Positions 1 through 8,676 are shown, counted from the first letter of the stretch. The stretch: 32,574 nucleotides of DNA from Clostridia bacterium (GCA_017517865.1 JAFWYB010000044.1:1-32574), one strand, 5' to 3'. Notes: generated by a model not told the origin, from the sequence alone. A program made the numbers and translations.

Positions 1-22
1 CAGTAAATATCTGCCTTCCTAT
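1..22 (+). repeat. Tail of dispersed repeat R1
   Basis: The first 20 bases match, with one inserted base, the reverse complement of 32361-32380, which follows the R1 repeat copy near the right end. The window therefore seems to begin inside another copy of this repeat. The match is short, so confidence is moderate. Confidence 0.45.
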
Positions 23-52
23 GCGGAATATTTGTAAAAGAAAGATATTATC

Positions 53-195
53 TTTTATCGTTCTGCCGAAACACTTGTTTCGAGGCCAAAGAGCCTTTTG
101 CTTCCTTTGGGGCTCAGGCCAAAGGAAGTGCCCAAGCGGCATGAGCGATGTCGGGTTGTTTTTATACACAGCATATAGAAGAAAAAGCAGAACCC
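53..195 (+). repeat. Structured dispersed repeat R2, copy a
   Basis: This stretch carries a small hairpin at 68-83 (CGAAAC/GTTTCG) and a larger one at 101-128 (10-bp stem, loop GGCTCAGG), followed by a GCCCAAGCGGC block. On the opposite strand, 29320-29470 has the same order of parts: an AAAGAGC box, a long hairpin with loop GCTCAG, a GCCCGAGCGGC block, a TTATACA-like stretch and AAAAAGCAGAACC. Stem sequences differ but pairing is kept. A 71-codon reading frame here is judged spurious. Confidence 0.6.
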
Positions 196-206
196 GCCAA
201 TATAAT

Positions 207-228
207 AAGGACGGCAAAAGCCGTCCTT
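207..228 (-). terminator. Terminator of the left-hand minus-strand operon
   Basis: A perfect 9-bp stem AAGGACGGC/GCCGTCCTT with an AAAA loop lies 20 nt beyond the stop codon of the 169-aa membrane protein gene. The run after it on the minus strand (TTATTATATT) is only moderately T-rich. Confidence 0.6.
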
Positions 229-248
229 GCGATTAGCTGTTAACTTTA

Positions 249-758
249 TCAGAAAACAAACACAGCCACAACAGCAGCCATTGCACCGAAAAAGCTCACC
301 GAATATCTTTCAGCATAAGCACCGACGAAAAGTACCGCGAAAAACGGAGCGAAGATTATTTTCTGAAAAAGGTTGCCCTTGCGATAAATTCTGTCTGCAA
401 GATTAAAGGCATCCTCAACCGAGGGGAAGCAGTTTGACAGAAGTGAAACCGCAAACCATACGGAAAGTCCCGTGAAAACGGTACCCGCAACAGAGGTGGG
501 GCGGAAAACTACGGGACACATCGCCATTAAAAGAGCACCCCAAAGGCAGAGCAGGCAGGGGATAAGGGCAGTGAAAAATGCCGCCGTCGGCCCCTTGATA
601 AGCTCATGCTCAATATGCGAGCTCATTTCGTCGTCTCTTATATATCTGTCATCCTCAACGGGAGTTTTTGTTATTTTAAGCATAATATGCTCATAAAAGC
701 ACCGTATAAATGCACCGGGAAAGGTAACGTAGCGCGTTATTATATATAAAGCTGTCAT
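249..758 (-). CDS. Small multi-pass membrane protein, unrecognised
   Basis: This 169-aa protein is not recognised. A hydrophilic N-terminal third (about residues 27-55, with an acidic patch around VEDDRYIRDDE) is followed by about four hydrophobic segments near residues 58-80, 86-108, 132-148 and 150-169, so it should lie in the cytoplasmic membrane. The start is well supported by GAAGGAGG 7 nt upstream. Its ATG overlaps the stop of the upstream 492-aa gene (ATGA), so the two are probably translationally coupled and may act together. A hairpin terminator follows. No catalytic motif is visible. Confidence 0.75.
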   Translation of the reverse strand: MTALYIITRYVTFPGAFIRCFYEHIMLKITKTPVEDDRYIRDDEMSSHIEHELIKGPTAAFFTALIPCLLCLWGALLMAMCPVVFRPTSVAGTVFTGLSVWFAVSLLSNCFPSVEDAFNLADRIYRKGNLFQKIIFAPFFAVLFVGAYAERYSVSFFGAMAAVVAVFVF

Positions 759-2233
759 GATAATCCTCCTTCCCTGTCGGTAAGAATCTCTTTTACGGAA
801 ATATTGCCCTTTTCATATTCGGTTACGGCATCGCTCAGGCTGAGACCTAAATATTCAAGCTCGGACTTTGCCCATTCGTAGGCCTCGCTGTTACCCGTGT
901 AAACGGCAGCAATCGCATACATATTGAAAATATCCGTTGCACGGGCGTTGCCCTCATAGCTTTCACCGAAAATGTTGATGCTGTCGTAAAGCTGTTGCAT
1001 AAAGGTAAAGGGAAGCTCCCCCTCCTCACCCTTTATCATATATGCAACGGCATAATAATAAAGATAGTCAAAATTATAGCGCTTGCAGGCATAAAGCTCG
1101 GAGCTGACCTCTGACATTCTGTGGCAGATTTCAAGAAGCTTTTCCGCGTCGGGGCTTTCAGCGTATCTTATACTGTTGAAATATCCGCCGTAAACACTCA
1201 TATTCTGAGTGTTTGTTTTCATCATTCTCTTATAGCTTTTTTCAGCGGTTTCACTGTCACCGCAGAGAGCCGCATATTTGCATAAAAGGGGAATATGGTC
1301 AAATTCCTCTCTGCCGTATCTGCCGTCGATTTCCTTAAGCATTTCATAAAGCACGCTTATGTCCTTTTCGGTAGGCACGGTAAAATCAAAAACGAAGATA
1401 TCAATAACGTAATCGGAATAAAGCACCTTGCCGTCGCTGTCGGTTTCACCCTTGAGAGTCTTCATTTCAGAAACTATGCCTTCATAGTCGTAGCCCTCTT
1501 CACCGTAGCTTTTCTGCACAATTTCAACTATGGCATTATAGGTGGTGCCGTAAAGCTCGTTTTTTTCAACAATTTCTATGTATTTTTTGTTTGAAGGAAG
1601 CTTAAGCGCATTTTCATTATAATATTCGTTTATAATTTCAGCCGCGTACGGATACTCACCCATACGGCAGTAGGAATCTATAAGCTGTTCAAGAGCTGTT
1701 GCGGAAATATTTTCGCTGCCCTGCCTTTTATCAAGATAGCTTGAATAATAGGCAGCTGCCGTTACGGGCTTGTTTTCCGCATATGCCGTGTAGCCCTCAA
1801 AAAAGTCCTCGTATTCCGTGGAGCTGCTGTCGTAAAAGTCCATTACCACATCCATTGAGGTTACCATGGAGCCGAAGAAAATAATCACGGCAAGAAGAAT
1901 TGCCGCAAAGCCGCGGAACTTCACCCTTGTGCGGAGCATATTCTTTCTGCAAGACTCACAGTAGCACTCGTTTTCGGCTACCGGTGCACTTTCGCAGCGG
2001 GCACACAGGCGCTCCTCTTCTTCAGAGACAAAAGCTTCCTCAGTCCGGTCCCCGTTTTTTTCTTGCTCTTCATCCTCTTCGGGATTTTCTGCCCTTTCCG
2101 TTTCTTTTCTGAGTGTTTCTTCAAAAAGAACCCTCACCTGCTCAAGCTCCTCATATAAACCTGACTCAGAAGCTTTTTCCTCGGTGAGTTCCTTTTCTTT
2201 TTCGTTTATTTCTTTGTCAGACAAGCTGCTCAT
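755..2233 (-). CDS. Zinc-ribbon, single-TM protein with repeat-like extracytoplasmic domain
   Basis: The 492-aa protein has a very acidic N-terminus (residues 1-75), then a zinc-ribbon-like pair of Cys motifs (C77-x2-C80 and C92-x2-C95), one transmembrane helix at about 108-125, and a long helical C-terminal part (130-490) with regularly spaced Tyr/Ala helices resembling TPR repeats. The last point is inference from composition. The layout suggests a cytoplasmic metal-binding head and an outside-facing protein-interaction domain. The gene overlaps the downstream membrane protein by 4 bases. Start caution: AAGGAG directly abuts the ATG, so the TTG at codon 4 (position 2224), 9 nt from the Shine-Dalgarno, may be the true start. 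The function is unknown. Confidence 0.75.
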   Translation of the reverse strand: MSSLSDKEINEKEKELTEEKASESGLYEELEQVRVLFEETLRKETERAENPEEDEEQEKNGDRTEEAFVSEEEERLCARCESAPVAENECYCESCRKNMLRTRVKFRGFAAILLAVIIFFGSMVTSMDVVMDFYDSSSTEYEDFFEGYTAYAENKPVTAAAYYSSYLDKRQGSENISATALEQLIDSYCRMGEYPYAAEIINEYYNENALKLPSNKKYIEIVEKNELYGTTYNAIVEIVQKSYGEEGYDYEGIVSEMKTLKGETDSDGKVLYSDYVIDIFVFDFTVPTEKDISVLYEMLKEIDGRYGREEFDHIPLLCKYAALCGDSETAEKSYKRMMKTNTQNMSVYGGYFNSIRYAESPDAEKLLEICHRMSEVSSELYACKRYNFDYLYYYAVAYMIKGEEGELPFTFMQQLYDSINIFGESYEGNARATDIFNMYAIAAVYTGNSEAYEWAKSELEYLGLSLSDAVTEYEKGNISVKEILTDREGGLS

Positions 2234-2293
2234 CTCCTTATTTATAAATAAAAAATCATTTTTATCCGGCCTGCAAGCCCGGGCGGTTTACGG

Positions 2294-2908
2294 TTACGAA
2301 TTCTGAACTCTTAAGGAAAATACGCACCCACAATAGTTCTGTCTGTAAAGCTTATGCTCCTTTGACAGCTCTATGGACCTTTTATAGCCGTTTTTCTTTT
2401 TGAAATCCGAGGGCAGGTGCTTAACGGCGTATTTTTCTGCCAGCCTCTCGCCGATTTCGTTTATTTTTTCCGCATTTTTTAAGGGACTTATCGTAAGCGT
2501 GGTTGTAAAATAATCAAAGCCCAGCTCTTTTGCGGTACGGGCGGTTTCTTCAAGTCGCAGTCCATAACAGAGAAAGCATCTTTCGCCGCCCTCTTTTTCC
2601 TTTTCGTACCCCTTGACCGCGTTGTAAAAATCCGACGGGTCAGAATCAGCCTCAAGAAGCTTTACGGGGTGCTTATATTCGCTTTCGGCAATAAGCCTTT
2701 TAATCTCGGATACTCTGTAGCCGTATTCCTCCGCGGGATAAATGTTGGGGTTGTAGCAGAAAACCGTTATATCAAAATATTCCGAAAGGTACTCAAGACA
2801 GTAGCTGCTGCAGGGTGCACAGCAGGCGTGGAGTAATAAGGTTGGTACTCTGCCTGTTTTTTCAAGCTCTGAAATCAGAGCATCAAGCTCTTTCTGATAG
2901 TTACGCAT
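2294..2908 (-). CDS. queH: Epoxyqueuosine reductase QueH
   Basis: This is the non-B12 epoxyqueuosine reductase (DUF208 family), which reduces epoxyqueuosine to queuosine at the wobble position of GUN-decoding tRNAs. The family signature is clear near the N-terminus: LLLHACCAPCSSYCLEYL, with C29, C30 and C33 expected to hold the Fe-S/iron site. CFLCYGLRLEETA (a second CxxC), the TTLTISPLKN segment and the C-terminal YCGC complete it. The frame is open to 2950, but ATG at 2908 is chosen because AGGAAAGGAAAGG lies just upstream. That gives 204 aa, the usual family size. A sigma-A promoter (2941-2969) precedes it, divergent from the MFS gene. It ends 60 bp before the zinc-ribbon gene. Confidence 0.95.
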   Translation of the reverse strand: MRNYQKELDALISELEKTGRVPTLLLHACCAPCSSYCLEYLSEYFDITVFCYNPNIYPAEEYGYRVSEIKRLIAESEYKHPVKLLEADSDPSDFYNAVKGYEKEKEGGERCFLCYGLRLEETARTAKELGFDYFTTTLTISPLKNAEKINEIGERLAEKYAVKHLPSDFKKKNGYKRSIELSKEHKLYRQNYCGCVFSLRVQNS

Positions 2909-2940
2909 AACAGCCTTTCCTTTCCTGAAAATACATTCAG

Positions 2941-2969
2941 ATTTTAACACATTTATATTTCGGGGTCAA
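2941..2969 (-). promoter_or_regulatory. Sigma-A promoter of queH
   Basis: On the minus strand, -35 TTGACC (2964-2969) and -10 TAAAAT (2941-2946) are separated by 17 nt. They sit about 30 nt upstream of the chosen queH start. Confidence 0.7.
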
Positions 2970-2977
2970 GGTTAAAA

Positions 2978-3004
2978 AAGTTGTAACTTACTAAATTGCA
3001 ACTT
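2978..3004. promoter_or_regulatory. Pair of operator-like palindromes
   Basis: AAGTTGTAACTT (2978-2989) is an inverted repeat. AAATTGCAACTT (2993-3004) is a near-identical palindrome 15 bp further on. They lie between the divergent queH and MFS promoters and end 4 bp before the MFS -35 box, as expected for a transcription-factor site. The regulator is unknown. Confidence 0.5.
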
Positions 3005-3008
3005 TAAG

Positions 3009-3037
3009 TTGATTTTTAGAAAATAAAGGGTTATAAT
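3009..3037 (+). promoter_or_regulatory. Sigma-A promoter of the MFS transporter gene
   Basis: TTGATT (3009-3014) and a perfect TATAAT (3032-3037) are separated by 17 nt. The start codon is about 33 nt downstream of the -10 box. Confidence 0.85.
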
Positions 3038-3069
3038 AAGAGAACTACATAACAGAAAGGAGATTTGAC

Positions 3070-4941
3070 ATGGCAGAACAGACCAGACAGGAAAAGCTGA
3101 ATGTCAAAAAAACCATACTGACCGGCTTCGGTTTTATGGCTACCTCAATAGCTTGGGCAATATACGATCCCTACATTACAAAAATACTTAACAAGATACT
3201 TTCTGAAAGCGCTTTGGTAACAAATCTCAGTAACTGGCTTGCAGATAATATCGAATGGATCGGGGATTTCTCCGCATCTCAGGGTCAGAGCACCGTAACA
3301 GCCGCAGGCGGTTTCACTCTCGTACCTCTTTTCATCGGTATTATTATGACCTTCGATAACATCTTCGGCGTTATCTTCCAGCCCACCTTCGGCAAGCTTT
3401 CGGATAACTGCCACTCAAAGCTCGGCAAGCGCCGTCCCTTCATTGTAGGCTGTGCTCCCGTTTCGGCAATTCTGTTTACACTTATTCCCATTGTGGCACT
3501 TAATTCACCCGCCAACCTGCAGCTCCCCCTGACAATGATCACCGTTATTCTTTTCGTTTTCAGCATGTCACTGTGGAGAGCTCCCGTTGTTGCTCTTATG
3601 CCTGACCTTACACCTCCTCACCTTCGCTCTGAGGGTAACGCCATCATCAACCTTATGGGCGGTGTCGGCTCGGCAGTAGGTATGGTCGCAGGTACTCTCG
3701 GTATTTTACTTTGTACTCTCTTAGCAGGTTACAGCAAGGCTGAAATCACCGCAGACGAAACCCTTTCCTTCCCCTATGTTTTTGCAGTAGGCTCACTCGT
3801 TATGATAGTCGGTATGCTCGTGCTTCTCTTCTTCGTTAAGGAAGAGGATACAAGCATCGTGCTCAAGGGCGAGGCAAATCAGTACGCTGACCAGAAGGCC
3901 CTTAAAAAGGCACAGAAGGCTGAGGCTAAGAAAAAGAAGGCTGAGCTTAAGGCTATGAAGCTCACAAAGGGCGAAAGAAAGAGCCTTATCTTCATGCTCG
4001 CAACTCTTTTCTTCCTTTTCTGCGCAGCAAACGCTATTACAACCTTCTTCTCACTCTTCGCTCAGGAAATCCTCCACATGATTACCTCAGAGGCAACTCT
4101 TATTATGCTCATCTTTGCAGTATGCTCAGGTGTTGCCGCTATCCCTGCAGGTAAGTTCGGCAAGAAGTTCGGCAGAAAGAAGACAATCATCGGCGGCCTT
4201 GCAGTATTCCTTGCAGCCTTCGTCGTATTCTTCGGCGTATTCCTCGGCCTCCTCGGCGGAAAGAATCTTTCAATCAGCAACTACGTTACGGTAAACAATG
4301 CATACATCGTCATTGACGAAAACATCAACAGCTACAACGCAGAAAAGAGCGCTCAGGCTCAGCTTGACGGTACGACTCTTGCAGAAGATGAGGTTCTTTC
4401 AATTGAGGGCTACCTTGCATATAAGAACGGTACTCAGACCGAAAAGCTTTCAGGCTACTACGAAGCTTACGAGGCTTATCTTGTTGAAGAAAACGGCGAG
4501 GATGTTTATAGCGACCTTATCGCCGTAGCAAACGATATTCTCGGCACCGAAACCGAGGATTTCGCAACCGCTCTTGCAGCAGTTGTTGATACCGTTGACA
4601 GCGTAACGAAGATTCTGCGCGTTCTCATTTATCCCGTTCTCGTTCTCGGCGGTGCCGCCAATATGTTCATTACCGTTAACACTCTTCCCCTTGTTCTTGA
4701 AATCGGCGGCGTTGAAAAGGTGGGTACCTTCACCGGTTACTATTACACAGCTACCTTCTCAGCACAGATCGCTTCTCCCATCGTATACGGCTTTATAAGA
4801 ATGTTTGCCGGAACCTATATGTCGCTGTTCTATTACAGCCCGATAATGTTCCTGCTGGCAATCATCTTCATTATGTTCGTTAAGCACGGCGAAGCAGTTC
4901 CTCAGGAAATAATAAATAAAATCGAAGAAGAAAATGACTGA
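3070..4941 (+). CDS. MFS sugar transporter, GPH/SLC45-like, with large extracytoplasmic insert
   Basis: A 623-aa membrane transporter of the major facilitator superfamily. The loop after the second helix carries the MFS motif (GKLSDNCHSKLGKRRPF), in the form seen in SLC45/sucrose and glycoside-pentoside-hexuronide carriers. A second copy (GKFGKKFGRKKT) opens the C-terminal half. A lysine-rich cytoplasmic loop at about 280-300 joins the halves. Unusually, about 115 hydrophilic acidic residues (398-512) interrupt the C-terminal half, making the protein longer than the usual ~450 aa. Its start follows AGAAAGGAG. Next on the same strand is glycogen phosphorylase, so an alpha-glucoside or maltodextrin-type substrate is a reasonable inference, not shown by sequence. 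Confidence 0.85.
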   Translation: MAEQTRQEKLNVKKTILTGFGFMATSIAWAIYDPYITKILNKILSESALVTNLSNWLADNIEWIGDFSASQGQSTVTAAGGFTLVPLFIGIIMTFDNIFGVIFQPTFGKLSDNCHSKLGKRRPFIVGCAPVSAILFTLIPIVALNSPANLQLPLTMITVILFVFSMSLWRAPVVALMPDLTPPHLRSEGNAIINLMGGVGSAVGMVAGTLGILLCTLLAGYSKAEITADETLSFPYVFAVGSLVMIVGMLVLLFFVKEEDTSIVLKGEANQYADQKALKKAQKAEAKKKKAELKAMKLTKGERKSLIFMLATLFFLFCAANAITTFFSLFAQEILHMITSEATLIMLIFAVCSGVAAIPAGKFGKKFGRKKTIIGGLAVFLAAFVVFFGVFLGLLGGKNLSISNYVTVNNAYIVIDENINSYNAEKSAQAQLDGTTLAEDEVLSIEGYLAYKNGTQTEKLSGYYEAYEAYLVEENGEDVYSDLIAVANDILGTETEDFATALAAVVDTVDSVTKILRVLIYPVLVLGGAANMFITVNTLPLVLEIGGVEKVGTFTGYYYTATFSAQIASPIVYGFIRMFAGTYMSLFYYSPIMFLLAIIFIMFVKHGEAVPQEIINKIEEEND

Positions 4942-4957
4942 TAAAAGCTCGCTTTAT

Positions 4958-4998
4958 GCCGGATATTCCTATGGGATATCCGGCGGTTTTATTTTTTT
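4958..4998 (+). terminator. Intrinsic terminator after the MFS gene
   Basis: Stem GCCGGATAT/ATATCCGGC, extended by two or three pairs around a short loop, is followed by GGTTTTATTTTTTT. Confidence 0.9.
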
Positions 4999-5077
4999 AC
5001 GATAAAGAGCTCAGGGTGATGTTTTCAGTGCAAATGTAATGAATTTAATGAAAAGTCAATTTTTTTCTCTCTTACTG

Positions 5078-5106
5078 TTGATTTTTATTCAATTTTAGTA
5101 TAAAAT
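5078..5106 (+). promoter_or_regulatory. Promoter of glgP
   Basis: TTGATT (5078-5083) and TAAAAT (5101-5106) are separated by 17 nt; an overlapping TATAAA at 5099 is an alternative -10. The leader is about 50 nt and ends in a TGGAGG Shine-Dalgarno. Confidence 0.65.
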
Positions 5107-5161
5107 AACCATACATATTTAAAAAACAGCACTTTTTCATATACATTTTTGGAGGTTTTAT

Positions 5162-7567
5162 ATGAATTATTCCCTTACAAAAAAGCAAACAAAGGAGCTT
5201 ATCGAAAGTAAGCTCTCACACTATTTCGGTGTCGATTCCAACGAGGCTACCGACGAACAGTATTATAAAGCAGTATCTCTTATCGTAAGAGAGCTTATGA
5301 ACGAGGGCCTTCGCGAATTCAGAAAGGAAAAGGGCAACAAGACTCAGAAAAAGATTTATTATCTTTCAATGGAGTTCCTTATGGGCCGTTCTCTCAAGAA
5401 CAACCTTTACAACCTTAACCTTACAAAGACCTTTGCCGCAGCGCTCAAGGATATGGGCATCAGCCTTGATAAGCTTTATGAGTGCGAGCCCGATGCAGGT
5501 CTCGGTAACGGCGGTCTCGGCAGACTTGCAGCCTGCTATCTCGACGGTCTTGCAACCCAGGGCTACTACGGTATGGGCTACAGCATCCTTTACGAGTGCG
5601 GTATCTTCAAGCAGAAGCTTGTTGACGGCTGGCAGACTGAGCTTCCCGATTTCTGGCTTCCCGGCGGTGAGGTATGGCTCAAGGCAAGAGAAAAGGATAC
5701 CGTTGAGGTTAAATTCGGCGGTGAAATTGTTGATTCATGGGATAATCACTACCACAGCGTTGAGCACAGAAACGCTCAGACAATCGTTGCAGTTCCCTAT
5801 GATATGTATGTAAGCGGTAAGGACGGCAAGGGTATTTCAATTCTCCGTCTTTGGAAGAGCGTTGCCCCTGCACTTGATATGAGACTTTTTGACCAGGGTC
5901 AGTATATGAAGGCTATGGAGCAGCAGGCTATGGCTGAGGTTATCAGCAAGATTCTTTACCCCTCAGACGGTCACTATGAGGGTAAGAGCCTTCGTCTTAA
6001 GCAGCAGTACTTCCTCGTTTCCGCTTCGGTTCAGGATATTGTTGCAAGACATCTGCGCCACTTCGGCACAATGGAAAACTTTGCCGAAAAGAATGCGGTA
6101 CACATCAACGACACACACCCCACCCTCGCAATTCCCGAGCTCATGAGAATTCTTCTCGACGAATGCGGCTACGGCTGGGACGATGCGTGGAATATTGTAT
6201 CAAAGGCCTGTGCTTACACCAACCACACGGTTATGAAGGAAGCACTTGAATGCTGGCCCGAGGACCTTTTCAGAAGTCTTCTTCCCAGAATTCATCAGAT
6301 TGTTAAGGAAATTGATAACCGTTACCGCGCTCACATCTGGGAAATGACCCACGATGCAGGCAAGGTTGAAAATATGGCAGTAACCTCAAACGGTGTTATC
6401 AGAATGGCAAACCTTTGTGTTGCTACCTGCCACAGTGTAAACGGTGTTTCGGCCCTTCACAGCCAGATTCTTAAGGATACAGTATTCAACGATTACTATA
6501 ACCTTACTCCCGACAAGTTCAAGAATGTTACAAACGGTATCGCTCACAGACGCTGGCTCTGTCAGTCAAACCCCGAGCTTACCTCACTTCTCACAGAGCT
6601 TATCGGTGACGGCTTCGTCTATAATGCAGACGAGCTTCTCAAGCTTCAGAAGTTTGCCGACGATAAGAAGGTACTTGACAGGCTTGAAGCTATCAAGCTC
6701 AGCAACAAAAAGAGACTTATAAAGCTTGTAAAGGCAAAGACCGGCATAGAGCTTGACCCCAACTCAATCTTTGACGTGCAGGTAAAGAGACTTCACGAAT
6801 ACAAGCGTCAGCATCTCAATGCACTTCAGATTATTGCAAGATATCTTGAAATCAAGGAAAATCCCGACGGAGATTACGTGCCCCACACCTACATTTTCGG
6901 TGCAAAGGCAGCCTCAGGCTACTTCGTTGCAAAGAAGATTATCTCAATGATATGTGCTCTCAGCGACCTTATCAACAACGACCCGGATATGAGAGGCAGA
7001 CTCAAGGTTGTATACCTCGAGGACTACAACGTATCAATGGCCGAAACTCTTATGCCCGCAGCAGACATCAGCGAACAGATTTCTCTTGCAGGCACCGAGG
7101 CAAGCGGTACGGGTAATATGAAGTTTATGATTAACGGTGCTCTCACCCTCGGCACTCTCGACGGTGCAAACGTTGAAATTCACGAGGCTGTGGGCGACGA
7201 TAATATGTTCCTTTTCGGTATGACTACTCGCGAAGCTGTTGAGCTCAAAAACAGAGGCTATCAGCCTATGAACTATTACAACAACAATGCGGAGCTTCGC
7301 AAGGTTATCGACTTCATTCAGAAGGGTATAAACGGCAAGCAGTTCCCGGAAATCGGCAACACAATCATTCACCACGACCCCTATATGGTGCTCGCTGACT
7401 TTGCCGATTACAGAAAGGCTCAGAAATACATCGACACCGTATGGAAGGACAGAGACCGCTGGAACAGAATGTCTCTTATGAATATCGCAGGTGCAGGCCG
7501 CTTCGCAGCAGACCGTGCAATCAACGATTACGCAAGAGATATCTGGCACACAGGTACAATCAGATAA
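5162..7567 (+). CDS. glgP: Glycogen/maltodextrin phosphorylase
   Basis: This GT35-family enzyme cleaves alpha-1,4-glucans with phosphate to give glucose-1-phosphate in the cytoplasm. At 801 aa it matches bacterial GlgP/MalP. Visible hallmarks are YLSMEFLMGRSL near the N-terminus, EPDAGLGNGGLGRLAACYLD, VHINDTHPTLAIPELMR, VQVKRLHEYKRQ, and the PLP site EASGTGNMKFMINGALTLGT with the Schiff-base lysine at about K654. The start follows TGGAGG at 8 nt. It has its own promoter and terminator, so it is linked to the upstream transporter by position rather than by an obvious shared transcript. Whether it prefers glycogen or maltodextrin cannot be told from the sequence. Confidence 0.97.
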   Translation: MNYSLTKKQTKELIESKLSHYFGVDSNEATDEQYYKAVSLIVRELMNEGLREFRKEKGNKTQKKIYYLSMEFLMGRSLKNNLYNLNLTKTFAAALKDMGISLDKLYECEPDAGLGNGGLGRLAACYLDGLATQGYYGMGYSILYECGIFKQKLVDGWQTELPDFWLPGGEVWLKAREKDTVEVKFGGEIVDSWDNHYHSVEHRNAQTIVAVPYDMYVSGKDGKGISILRLWKSVAPALDMRLFDQGQYMKAMEQQAMAEVISKILYPSDGHYEGKSLRLKQQYFLVSASVQDIVARHLRHFGTMENFAEKNAVHINDTHPTLAIPELMRILLDECGYGWDDAWNIVSKACAYTNHTVMKEALECWPEDLFRSLLPRIHQIVKEIDNRYRAHIWEMTHDAGKVENMAVTSNGVIRMANLCVATCHSVNGVSALHSQILKDTVFNDYYNLTPDKFKNVTNGIAHRRWLCQSNPELTSLLTELIGDGFVYNADELLKLQKFADDKKVLDRLEAIKLSNKKRLIKLVKAKTGIELDPNSIFDVQVKRLHEYKRQHLNALQIIARYLEIKENPDGDYVPHTYIFGAKAASGYFVAKKIISMICALSDLINNDPDMRGRLKVVYLEDYNVSMAETLMPAADISEQISLAGTEASGTGNMKFMINGALTLGTLDGANVEIHEAVGDDNMFLFGMTTREAVELKNRGYQPMNYYNNNAELRKVIDFIQKGINGKQFPEIGNTIIHHDPYMVLADFADYRKAQKYIDTVWKDRDRWNRMSLMNIAGAGRFAADRAINDYARDIWHTGTIR

Positions 7568-7570
7568 AAA

Positions 7571-7597
7571 AATGGGCTGTATTTTACAGCCCATTTT
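7571..7597 (+). terminator. Terminator of glgP
   Basis: A perfect 11-bp stem AATGGGCTGTA/TACAGCCCATT with a TTT loop starts 4 nt after the stop codon and runs into TTTT. Confidence 0.85.
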
Positions 7598-7598
7598 C

Positions 7599-7616
7599 AG
7601 TAGTCAGTAGTCAGGA
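7599..7616 (+). repeat. Heptamer array (CAGTAGT)
   Basis: Two and a half units of CAGTAGT directly follow the glgP terminator. This is the same motif family as the arrays at 8699, 24362, 24820 and 29811. Confidence 0.75.
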
Positions 7617-7646
7617 TTTACCTTATAAATTATGATGATCTGACAG

Positions 7647-7672
7647 CTTCTGTCTTTTCAGGCAGACAGAAG
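7647..7672. other. Hairpin in the glgP downstream gap
   Basis: Perfect 8-bp stem CTTCTGTC/GACAGAAG with a 10-nt loop. It has no T-tract typical of a terminator on either strand, and its role is unclear. Confidence 0.4.
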
Positions 7673-7698
7673 AAAAAGTGAATTTAAGTCTGCAGTAA

Positions 7699-7738
7699 AA
7701 AACCGTTGTAAAGCTTTTTTAGCTTTTACAACGGTTTT
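7699..7738 (-). terminator. Bidirectional terminator between converging genes
   Basis: A perfect 14-bp stem AAAACCGTTGTAAA/TTTACAACGGTTTT ends in a T-run on the minus strand. It lies about 50 nt past the stop of the 284-aa gene and can serve both directions. Confidence 0.85.
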
Positions 7739-7789
7739 GGTATTTTATTTTTAAGGTTTTTCAGATGTTGAGTTTTTTTTACATTCCCT

Positions 7790-8644
7790 TTATATGCAGG
7801 GTGCTGTAAGCCCCGTAAGGCTTTCAAAAACAGGCAGCTCGTAGCTGGGGAAGTATATGCCCCATTCTGCACCGCTGTGCTCAAGCACAAGAATGTGATA
7901 GGGCTTGACGTGAACAAAACCGTTTTTATCAGTTGACAGCTTATACTTCTTGTATTCCCCTTTATTGTGGCTTATTTCCTTATTCCAGCCGGGCAATATA
8001 ATCTTCTTTTTCACCGTGCGGATTTCCTTGATTTCTTCAAGCGGAATTTCGTTTCTGCCGTCAAGGTTTGTAAGGCAGAGACAGCCGTTATGCACATAGG
8101 CTCTGTATATAAGATTATTAAAGGGAGTCATACCGAGTGGCGGTGTTTTGGGAATAATTTCATCATCCTTAATCTTGTATGCAAAGGAAAGAATATCGGT
8201 CTGCACTGCCGTTTCGGGAACGCCAAGCTCGGCAAAAATGTTTTCCATAGCAGTGTCCAGCCTTGAAGAGGTAAGGTTTCCTTCTTCACTCTGATATGTA
8301 TTTTTCGCCTTATTTTTTGAAAGCATATAAAGAATAAACCATACCGCCAGACAAGCTCCGCAAGCCCAGAAAACAGCAGGTGCATTGCCGTATGCTTCAG
8401 TTAACTCAACATCCGATTTAAATATACCGACAAGTAATATGAATCCGACAAAGCCTGTCACGCCCTGAATAATGCGCAAAGGGAGAGGGAGCTTCGCCTT
8501 TTTATCAAGCTCCAGCTGATTTTCTGCCGCTTTCTCAAAGGATTCCGCATAAGCTTCGGAAGGCTTCTCCACAGCAAATTCCTCGCCGTTAAATCGCTCG
8601 TTATTTTTATCTTCTGTAATATCAACACCTAAAAAAGGCTTCAT
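7790..8644 (-). CDS. Two-helix membrane protein, unrecognised
   Basis: This 284-aa protein is not recognised. It has an acidic N-terminus (about 1-50), two transmembrane helices at about 56-75 and 86-108, and a mostly beta-rich cytoplasmic domain. The domain includes a stretch (LDGRNEIPLEEIKEIR) resembling the membrane-anchored PH-like domains of YcxB-type proteins, which is only an impression. The frame extends to 8653, but AAGGAG abuts that first ATG; the ATG at 8644 has 9-nt spacing and is preferred. The gene begins 32 nt after the hairpin at 8677-8697, so it is either expressed by read-through from parA-parB-serS or from a promoter I cannot see. Confidence 0.75.
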   Translation of the reverse strand: MKPFLGVDITEDKNNERFNGEEFAVEKPSEAYAESFEKAAENQLELDKKAKLPLPLRIIQGVTGFVGFILLVGIFKSDVELTEAYGNAPAVFWACGACLAVWFILYMLSKNKAKNTYQSEEGNLTSSRLDTAMENIFAELGVPETAVQTDILSFAYKIKDDEIIPKTPPLGMTPFNNLIYRAYVHNGCLCLTNLDGRNEIPLEEIKEIRTVKKKIILPGWNKEISHNKGEYKKYKLSTDKNGFVHVKPYHILVLEHSGAEWGIYFPSYELPVFESLTGLTAPCI

Positions 8645-8676
8645 TTCATACATCTCCTTAATGAAACAATCGCCAA

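Noticed and set aside
21-236. A 71-codon plus-strand frame at the left end
   Set aside because: It covers a structured repeat and a terminator, without a ribosome site.
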